Assembly: GCA_022778585.1 (NCBI GenBank)
Contig: JALFTI010000011.1
Span: 1-64,000 of the forward strand
Direction of reading: 5' to 3'
DNA: 64,000 nt
Origin: Pygmaiobacter massiliensis
Lineage (GTDB): Bacteria > Bacillota > Clostridia > Oscillospirales > Ruminococcaceae
Below, in pieces: positions 42,257 through 50,265 of the stretch (positions are counted from its first letter, which is position 1; every line of letters starts with the position of its first letter). The notes beneath the pieces were generated by a model that was given only the letters and a program-made list of their open reading frames with translations, ran no database searches and was not told where the DNA came from. The position numbers were made by a program, and so were the translations under genes.

Positions 42257-43771
42257 TTACTCTGCACAGGGAATTAAAAGGCGGGTGTCCTGCGAAAGAA
42301 TGCCGGTTTCCACACCGCTGTCCTGCGCAATTTTGCCGGGGTCTGCGTGGTAGTGTTTGGCCACCTGGAACACATCTTCGCCAGCATGCCCGTAGTAGAT
42401 GCGCAAAGCAGCGCCGTCCGATTGCTTTTCCAGGGGGGCACTGCAGCTGATCGCCTGCAAAAGCTCGGTGCGCTTTTTGCGGCTGACGGTGCCCGAAAGC
42501 AAAATGGAAATTTCGCAGCTGGCCTGCGCGCCGCTTTTGTGGGCGTGGGCCTGGCCAAACAGCGCGCAAACCTGTGCGGTAACGGCGCCGCAGGTTACAT
42601 CGTACCGTTTGGGCAGCACATAGTCGCAGGGTTTGTCATAGCATTCCAGCTCGCCCAGCGCATTGCGGCAGATCAGGTGGGCAATGGCCCGCCCCCGAAT
42701 GCTCAGTTCGCCGTTTTCGGTTACCGTTTCCACCGGCAGTACGGTGGCCATGCAGTCCACAATTGCCGCGTCCGGGTCAGGCAATGCGCCCTCTGCGGTT
42801 GCGGTAACAGTTAAAGCAAGGCGGTCCAGCACCTGTTCGGTCAGCACGGTTTGGGTGGCGGCTTCGGTTTCGTACTGGGTGGAAAAAGCGTCATCTACCG
42901 CTACAAACTCTTCGTTTGTGCTGGCGGTAAACTGCAAAAGCGCGCTTACGCTGGCAAGCGAACCGGCAGCGGCATCGGCCTCCATAACCGTGCAGCCCAC
43001 CGGCAAAACCTGGGCGGTGCAGATGCAGTCGTCCGGCAGAGGTTCACTGTCTAAAATTTGGCTGAAAACCAGTTCCTTTTCCGCCCGCAGTACCTCGGTG
43101 CCGGGGCCTGGACGGTACAAAACCGAAAGCTGCAGGCTGCCCTTTACCACCGCCTTGCCCGAAACCACCTTCACTTCGCTGGTGCTGCCGGTACACTGGC
43201 AGGTCAAAATGGCCTCGGGCGGCTTTTCAAATTCCAATGTGTCCTCGGCGGTAAATTGTTTTTCGCACTGGGTTAAAATGCGGTTGGAAGAAAGCGGCAG
43301 CTGCCGGTACTGAATGCCCGCACCCGAAAGCCCGGTAATAATCTCCTGGTGCACCTCGCCCGAAACCTGCACCCGGAACGCGAACGCGCCCTTTACATCG
43401 ATCCGGCGCTGGTTGATCGCCCGCACATTCAAATATTCGGTTTCGCCGGCCACCTGCACAAAGCACGGCCCGTCGGCCGCGGCCTTCAGTTCGGCCGTTT
43501 TGGAAAACGGCAGCTTCTGTTCCAGCGTGCAGAAGCTGCGGCTTTCTTCGCTTTGGTAGCAGATTAAAAGCCGGAAATACCCTTCCAAACTCAGCTTGCC
43601 GCCCAGCGCCTGCCGTTTCAGCACCACCGGAATGAGAAAGCTTTTTACCAGCTTGAAGATCTCCGGCTGATAGTCCGGAATCACCAGTTCGGTCTCCACC
43701 GGGGTTTCCAGCGTAAGATCACACAGCTGCTGGCGAATGTTGACCGTATCTTTTACCACCTGTAACTCCAT
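42257..43771 (-). CDS. sipL: SipL-like SpoIVA-interacting protein (SPOCS/DUF3794 plus LysM)
   Basis: 504 residues. DUF3794 (SPOCS) repeats cover most of the protein; the start ETELVIPDYQPEIFKLVKSFLIPVV is diagnostic. The C-terminus is a LysM domain (YYGHAGEDVFQVAKHYHADPGKIAQDSG). In Clostridioides difficile SipL binds SpoIVA through its LysM and is needed for coat localisation. Its position immediately before spoIVA supports the same role here. Confidence 0.92.
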   Translation of the reverse strand: MELQVVKDTVNIRQQLCDLTLETPVETELVIPDYQPEIFKLVKSFLIPVVLKRQALGGKLSLEGYFRLLICYQSEESRSFCTLEQKLPFSKTAELKAAADGPCFVQVAGETEYLNVRAINQRRIDVKGAFAFRVQVSGEVHQEIITGLSGAGIQYRQLPLSSNRILTQCEKQFTAEDTLEFEKPPEAILTCQCTGSTSEVKVVSGKAVVKGSLQLSVLYRPGPGTEVLRAEKELVFSQILDSEPLPDDCICTAQVLPVGCTVMEADAAAGSLASVSALLQFTASTNEEFVAVDDAFSTQYETEAATQTVLTEQVLDRLALTVTATAEGALPDPDAAIVDCMATVLPVETVTENGELSIRGRAIAHLICRNALGELECYDKPCDYVLPKRYDVTCGAVTAQVCALFGQAHAHKSGAQASCEISILLSGTVSRKKRTELLQAISCSAPLEKQSDGAALRIYYGHAGEDVFQVAKHYHADPGKIAQDSGVETGILSQDTRLLIPCAE

Positions 43772-43999
43772 ATCCTCTTCGCCCCTTTCAGCATATACCT
43801 ATGCCGTTGTCCGCTTTGGTATGCCGCAAATGCGGCCTAAAAACCTTGCTGTGCACAAAATGCGGCAAAATGGACCGCTTTTTATGGCAGCTAAACGCCT
43901 GCAGGCCAAAAAAGTTTTGTTTGTCCCTGCCTTTGTGCCTGCTTTTTGGCAGGGGCAAACGGGCTATCTGCCCGGTTAAATGCGCGCCGCGCGCATGGT

Positions 44000-44539
44000 T
44001 CAGCGCGGGGCGTTTTGCGGCAAAAAGCACCCCTTTTTGGCCTGGCACACCGGGCACTGTTCCGGCGCAGCTGCGCTAAACAGGGTGTGGCCGCAGTTTT
44101 GGCAGATCCAAAATACCGATTGCTTGCGGCAGAATAAGGTGTCCTGCTGCAGCTGGTTTGTCATGCGCTGCAAAGCAACCTCCTGCGCTTTGGCAATGCG
44201 GGAAAGGTTGTCGGCAAGTTCGGCCAGCTGCAAAAAGTTTTCTTCCCGCGCGGTGCGGGCCAGCACGGGGTACTCCTCGCGCCAGGCCCGCCGGCGCCGG
44301 GCGGCGGCCTGCTGCAAATACCAGGCGGTGTCTGCCGGGGTATTCTGCAAAAGCCAGCCAAGCCACAGCCCGGCGTGGGCCTGTTCCTGGCCGGCAACCC
44401 GGCTTAAAAGCGCCTGGGCCGGCACAATGTTTTCCTGGCAGGCAGCTGCCGCACCAAGCTGGCACAAAGCCGCGCTTTGCAGCGCCTGGGCCCAGGCGGC
44501 GCCAAGCAGGCGATAGGTCTGGCTGTGTTCAAATTCCAT
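44000..44539 (-). CDS. Rubrerythrin-like protein with C-terminal zinc ribbon
   Basis: 179 residues, GGAAGGA upstream. A helical N-terminal domain resembles ferritin-like rubrerythrin (LLSRVAGQEQAHAGLWLGWLL), and the C-terminus has a rubredoxin-like site WICQNCGHTLFSAAAPEQCPVCQ with two CxxC pairs. Few of the Glu/His ligands needed for a di-iron site can be seen, so peroxidase activity is uncertain. It may be a divergent or metal-poor member. Confidence 0.7.
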   Translation of the reverse strand: MEFEHSQTYRLLGAAWAQALQSAALCQLGAAAACQENIVPAQALLSRVAGQEQAHAGLWLGWLLQNTPADTAWYLQQAAARRRRAWREEYPVLARTAREENFLQLAELADNLSRIAKAQEVALQRMTNQLQQDTLFCRKQSVFWICQNCGHTLFSAAAPEQCPVCQAKKGCFLPQNAPR

Positions 44540-44856
44540 ACATGCATCCTTCCTTTCTGGTTTATGCGTTTATGCGCACTGCATAAACAAAACACGCACC
44601 TTACCCACCGCCCGGGCAAAAGGTTTATGCGTGGGCTTTTTGTCCGGCACGGCCTTACCCGCCTGCACACTTACCGACAGGCGGTTTTAAAAGCGGCGGC
44701 AAAGCGCCGGGGCGGTATGGCCTTTTTTATATGTATGCGGCAATCTGCTTAGGCAAAACTTGCCCGGGCCTTTCCTTTGGCAAGAACACCCCACCCGGCG
44801 CACCGCTATACTGGTAATAGCGGCCCTGGGCCGCCCAACAAAAGGAGGGTGCATAC
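44540..44856. other. Divergent intergenic region before the ZIP transporter
   Basis: No gene seen. An ACTGGTAATAG stretch near 44810 may hold part of the transporter promoter. Confidence 0.4.
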
Positions 44857-45633
44857 ATGCTGAAACTGCAATTGCTTTACGCACTGCTGGGCACGGGAGG
44901 AATGTTTTTGGCCACCTGTGCCGGCGCTGCCATGGTGTTTTTGTTCTGGCGCAGCTTTTCCTGCCAAAGCGGGCAGGTATTTATGGGGTTTTCGGCCGGG
45001 GTTATGCTGGCAGCGGGGGTGTGGTCGCTGCTTTTGCCGGCTATGGAGCGGCTAAACGGAGATAAAATGGCCATGTTTTGGCTGGTGGGTGGCGGCTTTT
45101 TATTGGGTGGCAGTTTTTTGTGGCTGATGGACCGGCTTTCGGCCCGGCTTTTGCCCCAAAGCTTGCAGCCGGGGCAGAACACCGCGCTTTTGGTGCTTGC
45201 CATAACGCTGCACAACCTGCCCGAGGGCATGGCGGTGGGGCTTAGCTTTGCGGTGGCCGCCGCCCAAAACGAACCGGCCGATCTGGCCGCCGCTTTTGTG
45301 CTGGCCCTGGGCATGAGCTTGCAGAACTTTCCCGAAGGGGCGGCGGTCAGCCTGCCGCTGCGCAGCCAGGGCATGGGCGCAGGCAAGGCGTTTGGTTTGG
45401 GGGTGCTTTCCGGCGCGGTGGAACCGCTTTTTGGGCTGGTGGCGGTTTTGGCAGCCGGCAGCATAGCGGGGGCTATGCCGCTGGTTTTAAGCTTTGCGGC
45501 GGGGGCTATGGTGTATGTGGTGGCGCAGGAGATGATTCCCCAGGCCACCAGTGCGCCCCATGCCCAGGCGGGTGTGGCCAGTATTCTGGTAGGGTTTTGG
45601 CTTATGATGCTGCTGGATGCGCTGCTTGGCTGA
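44857..45633 (+). CDS. ZIP-family metal transporter
   Basis: 258 residues with about eight membrane helices, AAAGGAGGG upstream. The two metal-site helices are seen as LAITLHNLPEGMAVGLSF (HNLPEG) and LALGMSLQNFPEGAAVSLPL (QNFPEG), as in ZupT-type zinc/iron importers. The His-rich cytoplasmic loop of eukaryotic ZIPs is absent. It is the only intact transporter near the rubrerythrin-like gene. Confidence 0.93.
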   Translation: MLKLQLLYALLGTGGMFLATCAGAAMVFLFWRSFSCQSGQVFMGFSAGVMLAAGVWSLLLPAMERLNGDKMAMFWLVGGGFLLGGSFLWLMDRLSARLLPQSLQPGQNTALLVLAITLHNLPEGMAVGLSFAVAAAQNEPADLAAAFVLALGMSLQNFPEGAAVSLPLRSQGMGAGKAFGLGVLSGAVEPLFGLVAVLAAGSIAGAMPLVLSFAAGAMVYVVAQEMIPQATSAPHAQAGVASILVGFWLMMLLDALLG

Positions 45634-45635
45634 AA

Positions 45636-45685
45636 AATTGCCCCGGTAGGCTTTAAAAAAAGCCTGCCGGGGCAGTTTTTTTGTG
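45636..45685 (+). terminator. Terminator of the ZIP transporter gene
   Basis: TTGCCCCGG-AGGCTTT and AAAGCCT-CCGGGGCA form a long stem followed by seven T. Confidence 0.9.
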
Positions 45686-46181
45686 CGGCAAAAGGCGGCG
45701 GTGCAAAAAAAGAAAGCGCGCTTTGCTGGTTCTTCGCTTTTTCACGCTTTAATAGCCGCAAAAGGGCTGGCAGGCTTTTTTATGCTGGCTTTTTCGCTTT
45801 TTGCGGGCAGCTGCTTTCCATGCCATGGTGCTTATACCATATGAGGGCGCAGTATGGTATAATGGCCCAAAGCGGCTATGATCTTTTTCTTTTTAGGCAG
45901 GTTTTTTCGCCCCCTTTGCGGGCGAAAACCATGGCGGTTTATCGCTGCCGGCATGGTATAATAAAAAACAACGAAAAAGGTGCGCTATGGCGCAGCGGGC
46001 CGCGGGGCAGAGCCTTCCTGTGCTTGCAAAATAAGCCGCCCCTTGCAAAAGCGCGGGCAGGTTTTTGCCCCTTTGCCGCAAGGGGCAAAAGGGGGCAAAG
46101 GCCCACAGCCGGTTTTATAGCCCATACAGTAAAAGCGCCGCGCTTTTGCCCGGTGGCAGGGCGTGTTTTAAGGAGGAAAAA
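45686..46181. other. Intergenic region with two promoter-like boxes
   Basis: No gene. GTATAAT-type -10 boxes appear at about 45855 (ATGGTATAATGG) and 45955 (ATGGTATAATAA), the latter close enough to serve the Fe-S protein gene. Confidence 0.45.
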
Positions 46182-46874
46182 ATGGCAATACCCAGTATTG
46201 CGGTAAAAGAAATAGACCTTGACCGGTGCTATTTTAACCCCGGCTGTGCCGCAAGTTTGTATAAGCCCCAGCTGCCGCAGCTTATGCTAAAGCTGCTTTG
46301 GCAGCATTTTGGCCCGGTTCAGCTTCACAGTATTTGCTGCCACCACAACCCAAACCTTCCCAAGGGCAGCACCATTATCAACAACTGTGCCGGCTGCGAC
46401 AGGCGGTTTCGCAGTTTGTACCCGGGCATTCGCACCATAAGCTATTGGGAGGTGCTGGACAGCCTGCCCGACCTTTCGCTGCCGGATTATTCCGGCCTGA
46501 CCGTGTCGGTGCAGGACTCCTGCTCCTACCGGCAAAAGCCGCAGGTGCACCGGGCGGTGCGCAGCCTTCTGCGCAAAATGCAGATCGAAATTGTGGAAAG
46601 TGCCTTCAGCGGGGAGCATTCCATCTGTTGCGGCGATAATTTTTACCCTTACCTGCCTGCAGAGCAGGTGGCCAATCTGCAAAAGCGCCGGGCCGACCAA
46701 ATGCCCTGCGACGATGTGGTGGTTTATTGTGTCAGTTGTGTGCGCTCCATGACAGTGGGGGGCAAGCGGGCGCATTATCTGCCGGACCTTTTGTTCCAAA
46801 AGCAAACCTGGCCCATCCGCGCAAGCCTGGCCGATTACCATGGCCTGCTGCAGCGGTATATTGACAGCCACTGA
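46182..46874 (+). CDS. CCG-domain Fe-S oxidoreductase-like protein (HdrB-type)
   Basis: 230 residues, ATG after AAGGAGG. Cys clusters include FNPGCAAS, ICCHHNP, NNCAGCDRRF, DSCSYR, SICCGDNF and YCVSCVRS, the pattern of CCG-domain proteins such as HdrB and LutA, which bind an unusual Fe-S cluster. No transmembrane segment. Because it stands alone without HdrA/C partners the substrate cannot be named; it may handle thiols or small carboxylates. Confidence 0.75.
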   Translation: MAIPSIAVKEIDLDRCYFNPGCAASLYKPQLPQLMLKLLWQHFGPVQLHSICCHHNPNLPKGSTIINNCAGCDRRFRSLYPGIRTISYWEVLDSLPDLSLPDYSGLTVSVQDSCSYRQKPQVHRAVRSLLRKMQIEIVESAFSGEHSICCGDNFYPYLPAEQVANLQKRRADQMPCDDVVVYCVSCVRSMTVGGKRAHYLPDLLFQKQTWPIRASLADYHGLLQRYIDSH

Positions 46875-47055
46875 AAATTTTTTATAAAAAAGGCGTTGGC
46901 ACAGTTAGCCCTTGCCGCCGCTGCCCTGCAGATAAGCCCCAGACGACAAAAAGGCTAAAGGGCAGCTTTGCCGGCCTTTGCCCCAAAAGGTGCCTGCTTG
47001 CAAAAATATATGCGTTTTGTGCAAACAGCGCGTTCATGCTGCCGCAAAGGTAAAA

Positions 47056-47097
47056 TAAAACCACAAAAACCGGCCAGCAAGGCCGGTTTTTGTGGTT
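47056..47097 (+). terminator. Terminator after the CCG-domain gene
   Basis: AAACCACAAAAACCGGCC and its complement form an 18-bp symmetrical stem around AGCAA, active on both strands. Confidence 0.8.
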
Positions 47098-47148
47098 TAA
47101 AGGCTTTTTTAATGGCACAGGGCTTTGGCCCAGCTTTGCGGTGGAAGA

Positions 47149-48092
47149 ATGAGCGGCTATATTGTGCTGGGCGCAGCTGTGCTGGCGCCGCTGTGCTGGC
47201 GGCGCTTGTGGCGGCTTTTTTAGAACGCCGGCATACGGCCTGTACCATAAAGAGGCTGGACCAGATGCTTACCGCCGCTATGGACGGCAGCTTTTCGGAA
47301 CAAAATTTTGATGAAAGCCGCCTTTCTGCCCTGGAAAACCGGCTGGGGCGCTACCTTGCGGCCAGCGCCTTGTCCGGGCAGAATGTGCGCCGCCAAAACG
47401 AACAGATCAGCACCCTAATTTCGGACATTTTCCACCAAACAAAAACGCCGGTGGCCAACCTGCAGCTGTATACCCAGTTGTTGCAGGAGCAAACGCTGCA
47501 GCCGCAGGCGAAAGAGTGTGTGCAGGCCATTGCCTTACAGACCGAAAAGCTGCAAAGCCTTATGGAAGCTTTGGTTAAAACATCCCGCCTGGAAAGCGGC
47601 ATTTTGGCGCAGCACCCGCAGCCGGGCGAAATTGCCCCGGTTATACACCGGGCCAGCGCGCAGTATGCTGCCTGGGCGGCGGCCAAGAACATTGCACTGC
47701 AGGTAGGCCCGGCAGAGGGCCGGGCTGTTTTTGATGCCAAATGGACGGAAGAAGCTTTGTGCAATTTGTTGGATAACGCTGTTAAATATACCCCCGCCGG
47801 GGGCAGCGTTTATGTATGCGTGCACAACTACCAGCTGTTTTCGGCTGTTTGCGTTTCCAATACGGGGCCGGGCATTTGTGAACAGGAGCAGGCCAAAATT
47901 TTTGGCCGTTTTTACCGCTCCGTGGGGGCGCACCAAACCCAGGGGGTGGGCATTGGCCTTTACCTTACCCGGCAGATTGCGGAAAAGCAGGGCGGGTATG
48001 TGAAGATAGCAAGCGAGCCGGGGCGCAAAACCACCTTTTCGCTGTATCTGCCCCGCGAGAATGTACCCGCCGGTGATACTGGCTGCAAATAA
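47149..48092 (+). pseudogene. Sensor histidine kinase, N-terminal frameshift, no response regulator
   Basis: ATG 47149 gives MSGYIVLGAAVLA, then a GCTGTGCTGGCG near-duplication (47176-47205) moves the frame; ALVAAFLERRHTACTIKRLDQML continues one frame over. The kinase core is intact: ISDIFHQTKTPVANLQLYTQLL (phospho-His, Phe before His instead of the usual Ser), NLLDNAVKYTPAGG, GPGICEQEQAKIFGRFYR and GVGIGLYLTRQIAEKQGG. Such kinases normally follow a response regulator gene, which is absent here. An internal GTG at 47193 could still initiate a shorter kinase. Confidence 0.7.
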
Positions 48093-48123
48093 AAGGCTGT
48101 GCCCAAATGGGCACAGCCTTTTT
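48091..48123 (+). terminator. Terminator of the histidine kinase gene
   Basis: AAAAGGCTGTGCCC-AAAT-GGGCACAGCCTTTT, overlapping the stop codon. Confidence 0.9.
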
Positions 48124-48389
48124 GGTGCGGCGGGGTTCGTTTGGTGCGGTGGGCTTTGCTGCAGCAGCCCCGGCAAAACAAGGGCGCATAAAACCGCCCC
48201 GGCCTTCGGCCCAGCGCCCACACCAACGGCACAAAAATAAAATGGCCGGGCACCTTGCCGAAAAATAGCCCTATTGAAACAAAAAATGAAAAACCAAAAA
48301 CAAAGCGCCACAGCGCCTTTTCTCATGCCCAAAGCGGCCCTGCCGCTGCAGCGGTTTGGCAGGCTGCAGCCCAAAGGCCCAAACGGAAA

Positions 48390-49038
48390 TCAATCCAGCT
48401 GGGTGTCCATGCCTTTATAAATAACAAACAAGGCCACTACCATGCCAATACCGGCCCAAACCGGCATGCTGAAAACCACCTGGCGCAGAAAAATTCCCGC
48501 GCACAGTATGAAAAACAGCGCAAAAAACGCCAAGGCCAGCGGGGCCTTTTTTCTCCTGGGCAGAAAAAGAATGCCGGCAAACCCAGTAAACAAAACCGCA
48601 GCTGGCCAGCATAATGCCTGTGCCGGAAATAAGCTGCCCAAGGGTTATGGTCAGCAAAGGCCAGCTGCCACCCCCCAATACCCCTTGCAAAACGCCAAAT
48701 ACCAGCCAAATTGCCGCCAAAACCGCTGCCGCCAGCACCCCGTCCCGCAATGTACAGAGCGCGCTTTCCAACCGGGACATAGGGGGCAGCGCCTCCACAA
48801 TGCTGTCGCAGAAGGCCTTGGGGTTTGGGCCAATAACCGCCAGGGCGTCTTCGTTTCGGTTTTGCGCATCCAGCAGCATTTCCATAATGTCTCGGCGCAC
48901 CTGTTTCTGCTCTCAGGTGCTAATGCGAAAACTGCGCAGGTACACCACAATATCGGTCATAAGCTTTTGTCCTTCGTCGTTTAGGGCGGCTTCTGCCCGG
49001 TTATTCTGCTCCAAAAGCAGCTTCGTTTTCTTGCGCAT
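48390..49038 (-). pseudogene. DUF1048-like membrane protein gene, nonsense plus frameshift
   Basis: ATG 49038 (GGAGG upstream) overlaps the end of the padR gene. The N-terminal part MTDIVVYLRSFRIST is cut by TGA at 48913-48915; the same frame continues EQKQVRRDIMEMLLDAQNRNEDALAVIG and AFCDSIVEALP, then membrane helices. Near 48560-48600 the frame shifts to FAGILFLPRRKKAPLALAFFALFFILCAGIFL, which ends at 48390. Such genes are standard partners of PadR regulators. Two lesions make it non-functional as sequenced. Confidence 0.75.
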
Positions 49039-49369
49039 CCAAATAACCTCCTGTCGCTTTTGCAAGCTGGTCCACCGCCAGGGCCAGCTTTCGGTAATGG
49101 TAAAAAAATTCGGCCAGTTCCTTTTTTCCAAGCTCGGTCAGGGCGTAGTATTTGCGCTGGGGCCCCTGCGGCGAAGCACAAAGGCTGGCCGTAATGGCCC
49201 CTCGCTTTTCCAGCCGCAGCAGCAGCGGGTAAATGGTCCCTTCGGGAATACGCCCAAAGCCATACTCCATAAGCGTTTGAGAAATTTCGTACCCGTAACG
49301 CTTTTTGGTGCTTAGCACCGCCAGTACACACCCTTCCAGCGTCCCTTTCAGCATCTGTGATAAAATCAA
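49001..49369 (-). CDS. PadR-family transcriptional regulator
   Basis: 122 residues. The winged helix is clear: LKGTLEGCVLAVLSTKKRYGYEISQTLMEYGFGRIPEGTIYPLLLRLEKRGAITASLCASPQGPQRKYYALTELGKKELAEFF. It is divergent from an ABC ATPase and permease and probably repressed them. Its stop lies inside the DUF1048-like gene, so both were one operon. Intact while its neighbours are broken. Confidence 0.93.
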   Translation of the reverse strand: MILSQMLKGTLEGCVLAVLSTKKRYGYEISQTLMEYGFGRIPEGTIYPLLLRLEKRGAITASLCASPQGPQRKYYALTELGKKELAEFFYHYRKLALAVDQLAKATGGYLDAQENEAAFGAE

Positions 49370-49575
49370 TCTTTCACCGCCTTACTATCTTGCTTTACAA
49401 GGTAGCTTCTGGCTATATTGGAATGCAAGGTAGTAACGCTGCCAAGCCCTTGCAGCGCAGGCGGGCCAAATCTTTCAAAACGGTCACATTCCGGAAAGTG
49501 CCAGGACAGATTGTTGTGGTACTGTTTGAATACCGAAAGGTCAGCAAAACTTTTTATGTACAGGAGGAAACAGCA

Positions 49576-50244
49576 ATGGCAATTTTGCAGACCAAAGCTT
49601 TAAAAAAGTACTATGGCATTGGAGATACCCAGGTAAAAGCGCTGGACGGAGTGGACCTGGAGATTGAGCAGGGGGAATTTGTGGCCATTGTGGGCACTTC
49701 GGGGTCGGGCAAATCCACCCTGCTGCACATGCTGGGCGGGCTGGACCGCCCCACCTCGGGCACGGTTACCGTAAACGGCAGGGATATTTTTGCCCTTACC
49801 GACGAAGCCCTTACCATTTTCCGGCGGCGCAAAATTGGTTTTGTGTTCCAGGCGTATAACCTGGTGCCGGTTTTAAGCGTGTGGGAAAATATTGTGCTGC
49901 CCATTCAGTTGGACGGCAACCCCGTGGACAGCGGCTATGCAAACGAAGTAATTGAAACGCTGGGGTTAAGCAAAAAACTGCAAAGCCTGCCCAACCAGCT
50001 TTCCGGCGGCCAGCAGCAGCGGGTGGCCATTGCGCGGGCCCTGGCCGCAAAGCCGGCCATTGTTTTGGCCGACGAACCCACCGGCAACCTGGACAGCAAA
50101 ACCAGCCAGGATGTTTTAAGCCTGATGAAGGTAACCGGGCAAAAATTTTCTCAAACCATGGTTATGATCACCCATAACGAAGAGATTGCCCAGCTGGCCG
50201 ACCGCATTGTCCGTATGGAGGACGGGCGGATTGTGACGCGGTAA
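49576..50244 (+). CDS. MacB/LolD-type ABC transporter ATP-binding protein
   Basis: 222 residues from ATG 49576 after CAGGAGG. All ATPase motifs are intact: Walker [10 protein letters not shown] (about 42-50), [49 protein letters not shown] and the H-loop ITHNEE. It belongs to the group that pairs with FtsX-type permeases and handles antimicrobial peptides, lipids or signals. Its permease follows 21 bases downstream but is broken. Confidence 0.95.
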   Translation: MAILQTKALKKYYGIGDTQVKALDGVDLEIEQGEFVAIVGTSGSGKSTLLHMLGGLDRPTSGTVTVNGRDIFALTDEALTIFRRRKIGFVFQAYNLVPVLSVWENIVLPIQLDGNPVDSGYANEVIETLGLSKKLQSLPNQLSGGQQQRVAIARALAAKPAIVLADEPTGNLDSKTSQDVLSLMKVTGQKFSQTMVMITHNEEIAQLADRIVRMEDGRIVTR

Positions 50245-50265
50245 AGGGGGAGAGCAGATAGGAAG

